The notes under the pieces: generated by a model | What the model saw: only the letters and a program-made list of their open reading frames with translations | What the model was told of the DNA's origin: nothing | Databases searched by the model: none | Shown here: positions 37,500 through 50,900 of the stretch, piece by piece | Layout of the letters: every line of letters starts with the position of its first letter | Position numbering within the stretch: position 1 is the first letter of the stretch | Origin: Vanilla planifolia | Taxonomy: Eukaryota > Streptophyta > Magnoliopsida > Asparagales > Orchidaceae | Direction: 5' to 3' | Length of the DNA stretch: 64,000 bases | NCBI GenBank assembly: GCA_023846275.1 | Contig: CM043868.1 | Span: forward strand, 13,425,755 to 13,489,754 | Translations under genes and position numbers: made by a program

Positions 37500-38677
37500 T
37501 GTCTATTGAGTCCATAGCACAACCAATGGGGATAAATTAAATGTGTGAATTTTGCAAACAATTTAAATAAAGCCTCTTTTGCAAATCCAGAAGAAACTTA
37601 ACCTAAATGAGAATATGAGTAAGGTTGTTTAATGCTACGACAAAGTATGAAAAGTGCAAGTTATAAGGCAATGAAACCAAGATTTTTTAGATAGAGTCAA
37701 CCTAAGATCTTGTTACCCCCAAGCCAACTAGTTTGTGAACCACTCAATTCACTCCTTTACTATTATTGGTTGGAGAAACCCAATGCTACCAAGCCTTTGC
37801 ATAGTTTAGGCACAACTAATGCTTCATCCTAAATAACCTGAAGCTAAGGTCACACTCCACACACTCCAATCTTGAGGTAGACAACAAAAAGAAAAACAAA
37901 ATAGGAATGATCCTCAAACAATAGCTCTCAATGAGAGATAAAGATTACAAATCCTAAGATTGATAAGTAATGTGACTAGAACATCAATGTTATTAGATGT
38001 CTATATAATGCTTTATCTAACTCAAATTAGAAGTTAAAAGAAATTAGAAAAAGATGCACAATGCTTTACCAATTATTAAACCTTTCAAGAATTCTTTGAG
38101 TTTCCCAAAGAAAGTTTTAACAAGTCTCGACCAACATTCGTAGACTTGAATAGCCTACCCATCAATTAGACATATTGTATTTCAATAAATAATGCATCAT
38201 TTAGTGGCATCAAATTTTTTATTTTTTAAGTTTGTTATCTTTTATTGTTTCTCACTATATATTAATAAATAACATATCATACATTGGATTTTCTATCACT
38301 AAGATTCATTAAATTATATAGGTCGACCAATCAACTATACATGTTATACATTCATAAATAATGTATTGTATGTTAGTCTTGGATTTCCAATATTTCTCTC
38401 AATGCATTATATGTTAACCTACGTATGCTACTCAAGTGACCTATACAAACCTTAATCTTAATCATTTCAACTTAATAGTCCTTAGCATCAGGCCTTCATC
38501 ATACTTCGATATTATTAAACTTTTTGTCATTGATGCTACTTTCAATGATCTCCAACTAGATTTAACGATCACTTATCTTTTGTAACCTTTAACAACCTAG
38601 ATGATAAATTAGTACTAACTTAATTTGGTTGTTATTATCAAAACTTTTTTGATCAGCCATGGGCTCTAGGGCTAACA
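37500..38677 (-). repeat. 3' LTR of copia E
   Basis: On the minus strand this begins TGTTAGCCCTAGAGCCCATGG at 38,677, directly after a purine-rich tract (AAAAAAAGTTTGAGA). It ends near TAGACA at 37,500. It aligns along its length with 43,379-45,192, including the CCACTCAATTCACTCCTTT block near 37,741. Confidence 0.8.
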
Positions 38678-38989
38678 ATCTCAAACTTTTTTATGATGAA
38701 AAATCAAGCTTATGCATTCAGTTTTCATAATAGATAGTATAATCATTCTCTTCTTTTTGCTTGACCAAGAGACTAATGAATTTCCAAAACATGTGCAAAC
38801 TATAGATCTACTCTTTCTATCTACTCTACTCTTACATAGTCAACATCACTTTACCTATTAATTCTTACAAAATTTCATTTATAGTTTACCAAATTCTTAG
38901 ATTTTTGGTTTCAATAAAATACATGAAAATCTTTGTGTTTTGCTTTTAGGTGTGGCCCCTTTGGGCATAATTAAAATCTAACATATAAA

Positions 38990-40900
38990 CATATACTAAA
39001 TATTATGTTTAGACTACTTCCATCATATAGAGTAATGATCCTATCATACCCCTATATTGAAGTGAGGTTTAGCAAGAAGGAACTGAATTGCTATGAATAA
39101 AATTTTGATTTATTACAAAATATTTTATAAAATATTTAAAATAATTTATAATAAGTTTTAACAAATATATAAAAGTTATTTTCCACAAATTTTAATTTTA
39201 TTTTAAAATATATTAAGTTTTATAAAAGTCATGCAATTAAAAAATCAATAATAATTAAAAATATATATAATTAATTTTTAGAATGTTCGACCTATAAAAC
39301 AAGCCTACGTCCACCCCCAGTAAAAACCAGACAAACACAATATAAACCTTTTGACAAAAGAAGGATAGGATAAACCCTTACAATAAAGAAACAAATGAGA
39401 TAAGATATAATAGCCTTATAATAAAATAAACGAGACATGCTACTAAGGTCTTATAATGAAATAAAATAGTAATAGAAGAAAAATACTATACAATATAAAA
39501 TCTAAATCAATACAACCAAAATCCTATGCTTGATGAAATCATTAGAGGCACAAGTATATTAATTAAATAACTTAAGCATCAAGAAAATTAATAACTTGGC
39601 TGATTTAAGAGGAAAACAAATTTTAGGAGTTTGATGAGTGAATGATGCAGCAGCAATGAGAACGAGCTTTTAAACACTTGACTATTTTTGCTTGATTGAA
39701 TCACATAAAAATTATTTTTATTTTCGTACAACAATCTCCTATTTATAGGAAATTTATAGTGATTAAAAGCACTTACCAAACACCCAATTTAGTCTTTATA
39801 ATTTATGCAGCTTTTGAAAATTTTAATTAGAAAATAAATAAATAATCTCCAATTTCTCTAAATAACGGGTAAAATAATTGTTGCTTGGGAGACATTTAAT
39901 CATAACACTCTAGCATCGTTTGATACTAAAATTGAACAATCAAACATATGCAATTGAATCTACACCTTTAGAAATATGAAATTGATCTAGGCTGTTAGAT
40001 TTCAATGGTGATCTGATGGTAAGATTTAAACTTTTCAAGCTAATGAAATTTGGACCTTGTGATCGCAAAATTACATGATCGGATGGCTCATAAAATTAGC
40101 TTTTGAAAAATGTGATACGACGATGATCGTTTGATGACGAAACTTGCGATTGAATCATTTACATTACACCCACAATTCAGTAATTTATCGTGTAGAAAAG
40201 GTTAGCATTTTTAGTCCCACAATGCTCATTTGCTTTGATTTTTTCTACTTATACTAATTTCCTCAACCACTATAGACAAGTGTAATAACAAGGTTAACTA
40301 CTTCTTATTAAGCTTAGGAATTAATCACCCAGTTTATGAGTAAGTTATATGTAGAGTCGAGATTGATCACTGGATCCAAAATGTAATGTTTGGGATTGAT
40401 TATGGAAAGCATTTGGTGTACCGAACCACCTTTAGAATTAGTTACGACTAAATTGTACAGGTTCACTGTAGCGACCTAGTTGTTTGTGATGATAATTACT
40501 TGTACGAATGGGTTATTTTTGTTATTAAAATTTTTACTAATTAATTAATATTATTAACACATTTTTTGGATTTTAGAAATATTATTATGATAAAATGATG
40601 GTTAATCCACGAGGAAGGATAAAAAAGATTGAAAACTTAAATGTTATTCTAAGATTAATTTTGATTTAATTTATGTGCCTTATAATAAATCTTTCAATCA
40701 ATCTTAACATTTTGATTGAAGTAAAATTAAAATACTTAAAATTAAATTTGAAATACATCTTTTGATGGTTTGTCACTCCAACCAAGATGATCTTCATGGG
40801 ATTTAACATTCGCACATCATGGGATTTCACATTTACACATCTCCTTCTTTTATTTCTTCGTTAAATATCAGTATTGATTATCTAAAATTTAAAAATTTAC
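38990..40900. mobile_element. Foreign insertion inside copia E, unidentified
   Basis: Between the copia E RNase H side and its RT lies about 1.9 kb with no copia resemblance. Near 40,468 the plus strand reads TGTAGCGACCTAG, like the start of some plant gypsy LTRs. The part to its left has composition unlike its neighbours (short GC-richer words around 40.1-40.45 kb). I suspect LTR sequence of another element; limits are approximate. Confidence 0.35.
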
Positions 40901-41159
40901 TTAAAGAAATTTATTAGAAATATTTATGATTTATTATTATCAAATAAATATAATAGCTAGGGGTCAACAATACAACATATATTGCTTAAGATATATTCAG
41001 TTCTCTTTCTTATCCTTTGTAATATGGCTAAAAGGCTCATGAGGGTTGAGAGGGGTTTAAAATTTTTTATGTTAAAATTTTTTAACTTTTTTTTAAAACA
41101 TTTATTTTGTGAATGAAGATTCCTTTAGCTTGTTTTTTTATTTTTAATCCTAAAAAATA

Positions 41160-43300
41160 GGTTAATTCTCATATTAAGCTCATATCAAATTTGAACACAT
41201 CAACTTAATGAATTCTTTACATAATCATTGATTAGCTTTTCTAAAGATGATGTCATCAACATAGATTTATATAGATAAAATTTCATCACCTTAATTATTG
41301 ATAATTAAGATCTTATTTTCACATTACCATTTATAAATTCCTTAGTAAGCAGATAATTACTTAACCTCTCATGCCATACCCTTGATGCTTCTTTCAATCT
41401 ATATAATGCTTTCTTTTATCTATACAAATGATTTGAATAAATGCTATTTTCAAATCTTTTGTTTGATTAACATGAACTCTTAAATGATCCTATTTAGAAA
41501 GGACTGTTATTTTAGAATAATTTAAAATCTTTAAAACATCCAAAGGTGAATAGACTAAGTCCCTACAACCTAGCAATGAGTGTGAATGTTTTCTTCAAAA
41601 TTCAATCTTAAATGTGATCATACCCTTTGGTTACTAACCTTACTCTATTCCTAATTATAGTTCCATAGTCATTTAATTTTTTTTACAAACATATTTGGTT
41701 CCTATAATGGGATAGTCTTTAGTCTATTTACTAATATCCAGACAACATTCCTAACAAAGTAATTCAGCTATTCTTGCATTGCTAAACCAAAATTCATTTT
41801 CTAGTACCTACTCTACATTTTATAGTTCATTTTTTAAAAAAAAAAGTCATGTTAATGATTTCTTTCCTTAAGGAGGGTTAGGTTTGAACTCCTTGACTTG
41901 GATCACCTACAACCAATTCTTTTGACTGATTTTTGTTGTAAATTAGTTAATTAAGTTCCTCCTAAGTTTTCCTTTTTCATTTTCATCATGTTGATGAAAT
42001 GTATTTTTCAAGATCAATTTTTAAAAGTAGTCAATGCCTTATATTTATATGTTTTTTCTATGTTGGTTAGACACATCAAAAATGACATATATCGACTTCT
42101 TTATTATCATTGTCTCTTTTTTAAACATTTTACACTTTTTATTATATGAAGAGTAGCCTAGAAATATAACTTTCGCTACTTTTCAATCTAGTTTCTCATG
42201 CCAACCATGTCTAATGGTGTAGTAATTATATCCAAAAACCACAAGATAAGCTAATTTAGGCTTTCAATTATTCTACAACTTATATGGAACTTTTAAATTA
42301 AAGACCACATTGAAATTCTATAAAAAATGAAGCAAAACATATTTACAACTTCAACTCAAAGACATTTAGGTAAACTATATTCATGTAACATTGTCCTAGC
42401 CATCTTTATTGATGTCTTTTTCCTCGTTTTTACAATTTCATTTCGTTGAGGGGTGTAGCTGATCAAAAGAACTTATTTTTATCCTTAACTCTTCACAAAA
42501 AATTATAAAAAGTTTTCATTGTCGAGTTCCTTCCCATGGTCTTCTCTCATTCTGTGAAAATATGCAAAGGAATTTTCAACAAAATCATATGAGTGATAGC
42601 ATGCAATTTCTTAATAGAAGAAATTTAATTTTTCAACTCTAAATTTTCTTTACAGATGGAAACCACATCGATAATTGAATCTTTCACATTTGATTTTTGA
42701 AGATTGTAGATAATTTTGTAAGTGTTTAATTAAATTGAAATACTCATTATGTTCTTGGACTAGCTTTTCATGTGGTACAAGAGGAGTCAATAATTCTTGC
42801 TTTCTAGTTTTGCATTCATGCTTCAATGTATCATTATTTTGTTCAATTTCTTATGTGCACCAAGAAATTAAGAAAGAGTTTCTTTGAGTTCATTATAAGC
42901 TAATTCTTTATTACATGCCTCATCATGCTTTAAGTCATCCTTCTTTGCCATTAGGTATAGATTTGCATTAGATTACTTTATTCTAGGAATGAGGACTCCT
43001 CTAGATTGAAGACACCCCAAGTAGCCATCATTTCTTTCTATTTCTTGTAAGCACTCAAAACATATATGCCTAGGTTTCTTGCAAGCAAAAGTAAATAGTT
43101 CATCCTTCTCATTTCACTTCTCTTTTTTCTTCCTTCTTGATGAGATCCTAAAATATGACTTAGAGGTAAACTTGTTATATTTCTTGCCTTTGTTTTTCCT
43201 ATGCAATTACTTTAGTCTTCTCATTAAATAAGCAATCTCTTGCTCTCCATCATTGTCACAGGAGCTAAAAGGTTGTGACATCTTCAAGGCAATTTTCTTC
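41160..43300 (-). mobile_element. Copia E: gag zinc knuckle, integrase and RT blocks
   Basis: On the minus strand the RT active-site block reads YVDDIIF near 41.25 kb. The integrase stretch near 42.52 kb reads MREDHGKELDN. A knuckle-like stretch near 43.06 kb reads RHICFEC. These are the capsid, integration and copying functions of the element, all fossil here. Confidence 0.75.
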
Positions 43301-43378
43301 TTCTTTCAATGTTCTCCATCCATCATCTTCACCCTTTGCTCCACTTTTTGTCGATGGCTATAAAGGATCAAATCAACA

Positions 43379-45192
43379 TGTCTAATGAATAACCACTAAT
43401 TTCTTTAGAATACCAATAAGGGAAGGTGATTTGAATGTGCATACTTTTAAAAACAATTTCAGAGAAGTAAAACCCATTAGAAACTCAAGACAAATGAGGA
43501 TATGCGTATGGTTGTTTAATCTTAAAGCAAAGTAGTAAGAAAAGTGCAAGTAAAAAGGCAAAGAAGCCAGAATTTTTGTAAGTGTTTTATGGCTCAAACT
43601 AGGAGCCTATGTACACACCCAAGAAAACTACCTTGAGCACCACTCAATTCACTCCTTTGTCACAACCAAGTAGAGAAACCACATAAAATTGAAAATTTTA
43701 TTAGAGATAGGACCACATTCTACACTCTACAGCCATGAAAGAGAAAAAGAAAATAGGAAGGATCGTCATACAATAGTTCTCTTTGAGTGTTAAATATTAC
43801 AAATCCTAAGATTGATAAGTAATGTAGTTGTAATATAAATGTTGTGACATAAATCAATAGTTCTTTGATCATAATTAAAAAAGAAGCTCAAAGGAAAGTA
43901 GAAATGGAAGCATAATGGTTCAACAACTATTAAACCTTTGAAGAACTATTTAAGTTACCAATGAAGGATCCATCAAATTTTTAGCTCTATATTATGTATG
44001 TAAACAATAAAAAACTTGATTCTCCCTATTTATATGATTTTTGTGCAAAAAGATTGCACTTTTAAATGGTTCTAGAGGTCTAACAAAAATTTTGTAACAA
44101 ACAATGGTCAAATGCCTACAAGTTTACCACTATTAGAACCCATTATGGCCAAATTTGAATGCAACATATTTTTCTTTCTTCACACTATATGTGCTACATA
44201 TTATAGATAAAAAATTATAGTATCACAATTTTTTATTTATTTTCTTTTTTTTAGCCAACCACAGTTAAACCACACATAATGTACATAAGAAAATGATGTA
44301 TAATACTCAAATCTCAAGTTAGATTTATTGACCTACACAAACTGCAAAGCAACTAGAAATATTGATGTTAATAAATAACTTATCATACTTAGTCTCTAGT
44401 TTACTATCTTTTAAGTTGTTTAACTTTCATTTGTTTCCCAATCATATATAAATATTGAATGTTAATAAAAACTATATCACACATTAGTTTTGAGTTGTCT
44501 ACCTTTAAGATTCATTAACTTACATAGCCTACCCAATCAACAATACATATTATACATTAATAAAGATACCATAGGTTTATCATTGGTTTCTCATATTTCA
44601 ATTAACGCATTATCCATTAACTTACATATGTTGCACAAGTAACTTATATGTACCATATATAAAAGGATGGCATATAATAAGCTAGTCTTAAGGTTCCTAT
44701 TTCCTTATAAATGAATTGTTTATTAAGTCAATGTACTTTGCTAATATAATTAGACATATCATATGTTAAGTTTAACATGCAATATGTTCAATTAAATTTT
44801 ATAAATATGATAAAATCATAATTTTTTCAAGAAGATGTCTTTTTAAAAACTTGAATAAAGATGATTTGGAATGAAAAGAATGTATGAATTTCTATAAGAG
44901 ATGTGAATGCCATACTATTAAGCCACATGAAAAATCAATTTATAAATTTATCATAAAAAGTTGTCACCCTTAACCTTGATCATTCCAACTTAATTGCCTT
45001 GAGCATTAAACCTTTTTTTTGCATTGATATTATCAAGCTTCTTGTGATTGATGCTCCCTTCCATGATCCTTGAATACCTTGATCGCCTTTATTGTTTAAC
45101 TTGCAACCAATTACATCATCAATTAGCACAAACTAAGCTTTATTATTATCATCAAAATTTCTTTAAGCAACCATGGGCTTATGGGTTTAACA
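43379..45192 (-). repeat. 5' LTR of copia E, with an insertion
   Basis: Counterpart of 37,500-38,677. It starts on the minus strand with TGTTAAACCCATAAGCCCATGG at 45,192 and ends near TAGACA at 43,379. It is about 600 bases longer than the other LTR. Most of the extra length is a block at about 44,655-44,965 that has no match in the 3' LTR. Confidence 0.8.
44655..44965. mobile_element. Insertion of about 310 bp within the copia E 5' LTR
   Basis: The two copia E LTRs align on both sides of this block (ACTTATATGTACC to the left, ACCTTGATCATTCCAACTTAA to the right), but the block is missing from the 3' LTR. It is AT-rich with no coding content. It may be a small non-autonomous element; I do not see clear terminal inverted repeats. 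Confidence 0.5.
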
Positions 45193-45719
45193 GTATCAAC
45201 TAGCACTAGTAATACCAAATCGCCATTTTACAAGATGACAAGGGTATTAGTATGGGATCTCATGTCCCAATTGGATAGGTTTGATCATATTATATAATTA
45301 TCTTAAGTTAGTTTAGGGAGATGGGTTTGATATAGTCCATTAAGGCATCATATAATATGATGTAGAAAATCATACAATATGATAGTACAGAGATTCTTAA
45401 GAAGGGTTATGCTAATAAAATTACACAATATAATAAGGGAAATGAGTTAATACAATATTTATATAGTAGGATAAGAAATGAAAAGGATATTTTAGGTTAA
45501 GTAATTATAGAAAATATTACATGTTTATACTAGAAGACATTAGAAATAATTCATGTACATGCATTTTATTATAAAGAACCTAGAAGAGAAAAGGGATGGA
45601 TAAAGATTTTTTATCTTTGATTTAATTAAGCAAACCTCATAACTATAATATAGATATAATATTAAATTAATAGATAGTTTATTCTTAATGGATTTGTTAT
45701 TTACCTATTAAGATACATA

Positions 45720-45777
<58 letters not shown>

Positions 45778-46540
45778 ATTTATAAATTGGAAATAGTTTG
45801 GATTTAGAAGAATTGATAAAATTGGATTTTTTATAGCATTATCCTTATTATTTATGTATATGACATAAGAGTAGTAAGGTGGCTAAGGGAAAGTCTAAAT
45901 GTTTTACCTTATATTATATTAGCATTATGATATGAACTCTTTGGATATGTTACTAGCATTTTGTATAAGGTGACTAAGTATAAGTCTAGAGATCATACCT
46001 ATTATCATATCAGATATACTAATAATGCTTTGTCCAAGGTGAATAGTTATTGTTTTGGAGGCTATACCTTTAAGGATGAATGCTAGTTAATTATGACTAT
46101 AGGTACAGATCATTTAGATATAGATAAGATTATTATTAGATCTAAAGGATGATAGTTAAAAATTTGGGGTCTAGATTAATATAACATGAAAATTGTTATA
46201 AGTGTTTAAAATTAGAATAAATTACATATTTTTTTGGTTTTATCATAGTTGTTGATTATTATGTTATTATTCTTATATTAATTTTTCATGTTATAAGTGA
46301 TTTATATATATTATTACCTTGCTAATTTATCTATTGAGCTCTATAAAGACTTATTAGTGTTTAAATTACAATCTCATAATAAGGCTCATGGCCATATTGC
46401 TCCAATAGTATTTTAAAAATTATGAAAAAAATACTTTTCTAATTAGCCTAAACTCTTAATCATTTTTAAAAACATAATCTTTGAAGTTTAATTAGAATGG
46501 TTCTAACATTTTCTAGCCCCTCTAAAAATAGTGATATATA
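45193..46540. other. AT-rich, LTR-like repeat sequence
   Basis: No gene. It contains the word ATCATACAATATGAT (45,369-45,383), a TA microsatellite, and three degenerate successive copies of a segment starting AAGGTG-CTAAG-----GTCTA at about 45,875, 45,966 and 46,039. Composition and words resemble the LTR-derived sequence at 24-26 kb. Confidence 0.4.
45723..45772. repeat. TA dinucleotide microsatellite, about 25 units
   Basis: An uninterrupted alternating TA run of about 50 bases, flanked by AATG and AATTTTATT. Such runs change length easily and are often mis-sized in assemblies. Confidence 0.95.
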
Positions 46541-48360
46541 ACTATAGAATCTCCAAACCATATACCATTCATCATACACAACATTGCATATATCCACTAA
46601 TAAACAACCTCACCAACACATCTAAAAATATACCCCAAGCACCATTCCTTCATACTAGCTTATATGATTATTTTATACATCCACACTCTACTAATCTCAC
46701 TCTCTTCATTGATCATAAATCAAATTTCTTACTTTTAATATCTCTTTTATCACATCCTATCTTATCCATCACATCTACTTCTTTTATTTCAATTTGAACC
46801 TTTTTAATTTTTTTATTTATTCTTAGAATTTTTTATATAACTAAAGTTGTACTAATCAAAAGAAATTGGTAACATCAACTATAACTTTCATATATAATTA
46901 TTCATAATTTTAATTTCAAAATTCCAACAATCAAAGGAATATATTACAATACACTTAAGTATATCCTTCAAACATATATCACCCAATTGATATATAAAAG
47001 ATCATATTCCCAATTTATTTTAATGGTAATATTAAAGACACAACTTTCTTTGATTTATCAAAAGTTTCCTAAACAAAACCATCTAGAGTTTTCTCATTCC
47101 ACAATTATTTTTCATTATTATCTTACAAATCTTATCTAATGTGGTCTCTCTCTAAGTCATTTATAACATTGTTTTAAATTATAAGTACCCCTATTTTAAA
47201 AAAAATATTCTTGTAAAAATTCATCTAAAGTACCAAAATAAATCAATAATTACCTAATTTATCTATAGCACCTACAAACATTCCAATCATAACTAGAGTG
47301 AATACATCAACTATTATAATAAATAATCTTCTCAAAATGATTTATATATATCTTTGTGATTTCACACAGAAACACATACCTTGTAAAAACTTCACAAGGT
47401 ACTTGCACATACAAGATTTTTATTAAATTCCTTTAATAAATGAACTCTAGGTTCTAAACTTGCTTTTCTTCATCAGTTGGAATTTCATTCTTCAAATTCC
47501 ATATGGAATTTCTCTCTTTTGTAATCTAATATTTTGAATCCTCCTTCAATCAGTGACCTCATAATAGTTTATCAAATGCTATTATATCTAAATTGAGCTT
47601 CTTCAAATATCTCTTTCTTAATCTTCCCACAAATTTCTCATATATGTAATCAAATTTTTATCTCTCATTTTACATCAATTCTTACAAATGTCAATCTACA
47701 TATCATTTTGTGAGGACATTTTTTGCCGTAGACATTCACTAGCCATCATTTTTCATCATTATCATCTTTTGACATTTATCTTATGTCTTAAATCCAAAAT
47801 TCTACTATGCACATTTACAATTTCTTATTTACTTAACCCTTAAAACTATTTTTATTCCATATATGTCAATGATTCTTTCTTTTTTTTTTTCCCAATTCCA
47901 TTTCAACTTATTTATTCATCATAGTTCATTAACCAATTATCTTTTCAATGATAGATTTATTATCTCAAAATATATATTTCTTTTCTTTTACACCTCATGC
48001 AAAAACTCCCAACAATTTTTTGAAACTTATAAAACCCACATATAGTACTTTCATAACTTAATATTGACACATCTTAGAAAAATTGTTATCACAACTTATT
48101 TTCTAACAAGTTTTTGTTATCACCTTTTTATACAAATAACGACATAAATTCATAACACTTCCTACTTTTAATAATTAAGGTCATATATTTTCTTATTTTT
48201 TTTCAAAAAAAAGTATTTCTTGTCTTATTTATCTTTTTCCTTGTGCACTTTCACAAGATCCTTTTACTACCTCCAAAGCTCTTGATTCAATATAGAAATT
48301 AACTTTACTTATCGTATTATGTTTGCATGTGTGTTGTGTATTTTTTCTTTAATAAAAAAC
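46541..48360. other. G-poor plus-strand tract without a recognised gene
   Basis: For about 1.8 kb the plus strand has very little G and is rich in T, C and A. Open frames (88 codons at 46,531-46,797, 60 codons at 47,863-48,045) follow composition and match no family. Coding strands of plant retroelements are A/G-rich, so this may be a minus-strand element too decayed to name. Confidence 0.35.
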
Positions 48361-48846
48361 TTTTTTTATTAATAACATAAAGTTACAAGGGGTGTATTTT
48401 AAAACTCATGAAACAAGTGATCATAGGTTTCAACAATATACCATTACAAGACATTAATGATAACATGCTAATATGAAAGAATAATCTTCCTACATCATAC
48501 AAATACAAGAAGGCATAATGTGATAGCTTTGATGTACTCATCATTTGTAAAAAGTAGAAATATATAATATCAATCTAATAAATAATTAATGTGAATAATG
48601 TTGATAAGTCATCATAATAGAGCGATGAGAAAATTGTATATTTTTAGAAAGCCTCTCAAATGAATAATGAGTAATAAGACATACTTAGCTATTACCATAT
48701 TAAAGTGAATGATGAACTCAGCAAGCTTTGAGTGGTTTGTATCAATCATGATTGAGTAGGCTCTAACATTGTAAAGGTACGTGGATGCACAAAATGATAT
48801 GGTTGTCATTTGTTCGGCCTTTTTATTTAATCGTTTGTTCCTTTTA

Positions 48847-48967
48847 GGCTTTTATTGAGCTAGTACTTGTATGCTTTTATCAAACCAATATTATAAACTT
48901 TTATCAAATCAGAGTTGTAGGTTTTTATAAAGTTAATTTTATAGGCTTTTATTAAGTCAATATTTTG
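48847..48967. repeat. Short minisatellite, about five units of 24 bp
   Basis: Degenerate tandem copies of a unit like GGCTTTTATCAAA-CAATATTATA follow each other: GGCTTTTATTGAGCTAG, GCTTTTATCAAACCAA, ACTTTTATCAAATCAG, GTTTTTATAAAGTTAA, GGCTTTTATTAAGTCAA. The units differ at several positions, so it is not recent. Confidence 0.75.
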
Positions 48968-49379
48968 ATGTTGTTATCTAACCTTTTATACAAGGTGGAT
49001 GTAGATTTGAGTTTAAATTGAAACACTCAAAATATTGTCACATATTTATCTTGTTTGCTCGACAACATAACATGTTTTGTAAAGTCTAACAACATTTTCT
49101 TAAAACAAGTATTATAAGAGCCAATAATATTAATAATATGAAAAGACTTCTATAGTGATATTAATTGAGTCTTTGAGTTGGTTTGAAGTTTTGAACTTGC
49201 ACAATTCACATCCCTTGGCATTGTGCTTTTATATTTCTAACAAGTGGTTTTACAGCATTGATTGAATCTAAGGAAGTAATTCTTATGATAAGATCTAAAT
49301 GATATCTCACAACGTGATAGCCAACTATCCTATGCTTAAGGAAGGGCATATTTAGTTTGTTCACCTCTTTTTAAATGTG

Positions 49380-50900
49380 ATTTTTATTTGATTGAAAGAA
49401 TATAATTTGTATTTTTCTTAAATCTATTGATGTTGAGATTTGGGATATTATTGAAAAAGGTTTTCATCTTCCAACTAAGAAGGTAGATGGTACCTTAATT
49501 AAGAAGTCTTTGAGTGAACTTTCTTCATAAGATTAACATAAAGTTAAATTCAATGATAAAGCTTTAAAATCCTTCATTGTGGTCCTTTGACCATGGAATT
49601 CAATAATGTTATGAACCTTAAGATCACCCATGAAGTGTGGGAAATGCTCGAGGTTACATTAATAGAGACTATCCAGCTCAAGGAATATTAAACTTATGCT
49701 TACTTATTTTACTATCATTATCAAAGGGTCTCTCAAATCTTAGAAGAGTTTTTTTTTATTGTTGAACAGGTGACAAAGATTATAAGGAAGATGTTAAAGG
49801 AGTTTAATCCCTTGATGACTGCCATGAAAGCCTCAAAGGATTTATACTATTTCTCTTTAGACAAGTTACTTGGAGATCTCATTACTATTGAGAAAAAGAT
49901 GGCAAGGAGAAAAGAAGATAAAGAGTAGCCCAAACAATCAAAAAGGGAGATGGATATTGCTTTAAATGTTGCACCATCTATATCTAATAAAAACTTCCCA
50001 TGCAGTAATGAGGCAAAAGAACTTTTTATAAGCATAACAAAATTCTTCAAGCCTATTGTTAAAGGTAATTCAAAGAAGAAGGAGAGGAATAATGGAAAGA
50101 AAGAGGTACATTTGTCATGAAGGCCAAAAGCTTGTGCATTACCCTCTGTGATTGTTCAAAATTGGTATAGAAGAGAGGAGGTAAGGATAAGAACTTCTCT
50201 AGGAAGACAAAAAGAAAAAAAAATATAAGAAGTCCATGCAGGCCACTTGGAGTGATTTGTTAGAATGTATATCATCCTCTCAAGTAGTGAGAAAGTAAGA
50301 AAGAAAAGAAGAATTTGATGTCTCATGACAAAGTATGAAAATTCATCTAGTAATGAGAAAGTTAATAAAGGAAAATTCATATGTCTCATGGCACACCATG
50401 ATGATTTATCTAGAAGTGAGGATAATGAAAAAATTAATTTTTCCCATAAAGAGTTTTAGAAGCTTTTTTGAATTATTTAATACATTTGAATCACTTTCTA
50501 TTAAATATAAGAAATATAAAAAAAAGAAAATAAAGATTACTTTGACTGTTGTGAAGATATAAATGAAAAAACTCAAGATATTTACATGAACTTCATCAAC
50601 CTAGAGATGGACTTACTAAAACAATTTGTGAGCATACAAAAGATAAACATATGTTTTAACAATTTAAGAAATTGCATTCACATTGTGTTGTTTATCTCCC
50701 CATGTGCATAAGATTGTTTCTATGTACAATATAAATTAAAGCATGTTGTATTTAACTTTATTTATAATCCAAGTCTAAATTAAAATTATTTCTTAAAGAA
50801 AGACATAATTTTAAAGATTGAGATAAGAGTCAATGTGAATTCTAGGTATCCTTCTAATGTTTAGGTTACAAAGAAGAACATTGTACCTAAAAATGATGTT
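49380..50900 (+). mobile_element. Copia C: gag part, left fragment
   Basis: A plus-strand stretch starting near 49,431 reads the copia gag pattern (EIWDIIEKGFHLPTKKVDGT), then the VW-ML-V region near 49.64 kb, then KKMLKEFNPLMTAMKASKDL-like wording near 49.79 kb. The wording resembles SIRE/Tork-type gag. It is decayed. The same element type resumes at 62.40 kb in the integrase/RT part, which suggests that later insertions separated the two. Confidence 0.75.

Larger units (their letters stand above)
37500..45192 (-). mobile_element. Ty1/copia LTR retrotransposon E, decayed, with nested insertions
   Basis: A minus-strand copia with two alignable LTRs (37,500-38,677 and 43,379-45,192). From high to low coordinates the interior shows a gag zinc-knuckle region (about 43.1-43.0 kb), integrase core (about 42.7-42.4 kb, with DHGKELDN) and reverse transcriptase (about 41.3-41.2 kb, with YVDDIIF). 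The wording near the active site is like the SIRE/Tork side of copia. About 1.8 kb of unrelated sequence interrupts the 3' part, and one LTR carries its own insertion. There are many breaks and it is old. Confidence 0.85.

Noticed and set aside
46531-46797. 88-codon plus-strand frame rich in Ile, Leu, Ser, Thr and His
   Set aside because: Composition-driven frame in a G-poor tract; no domain and no splice sites.
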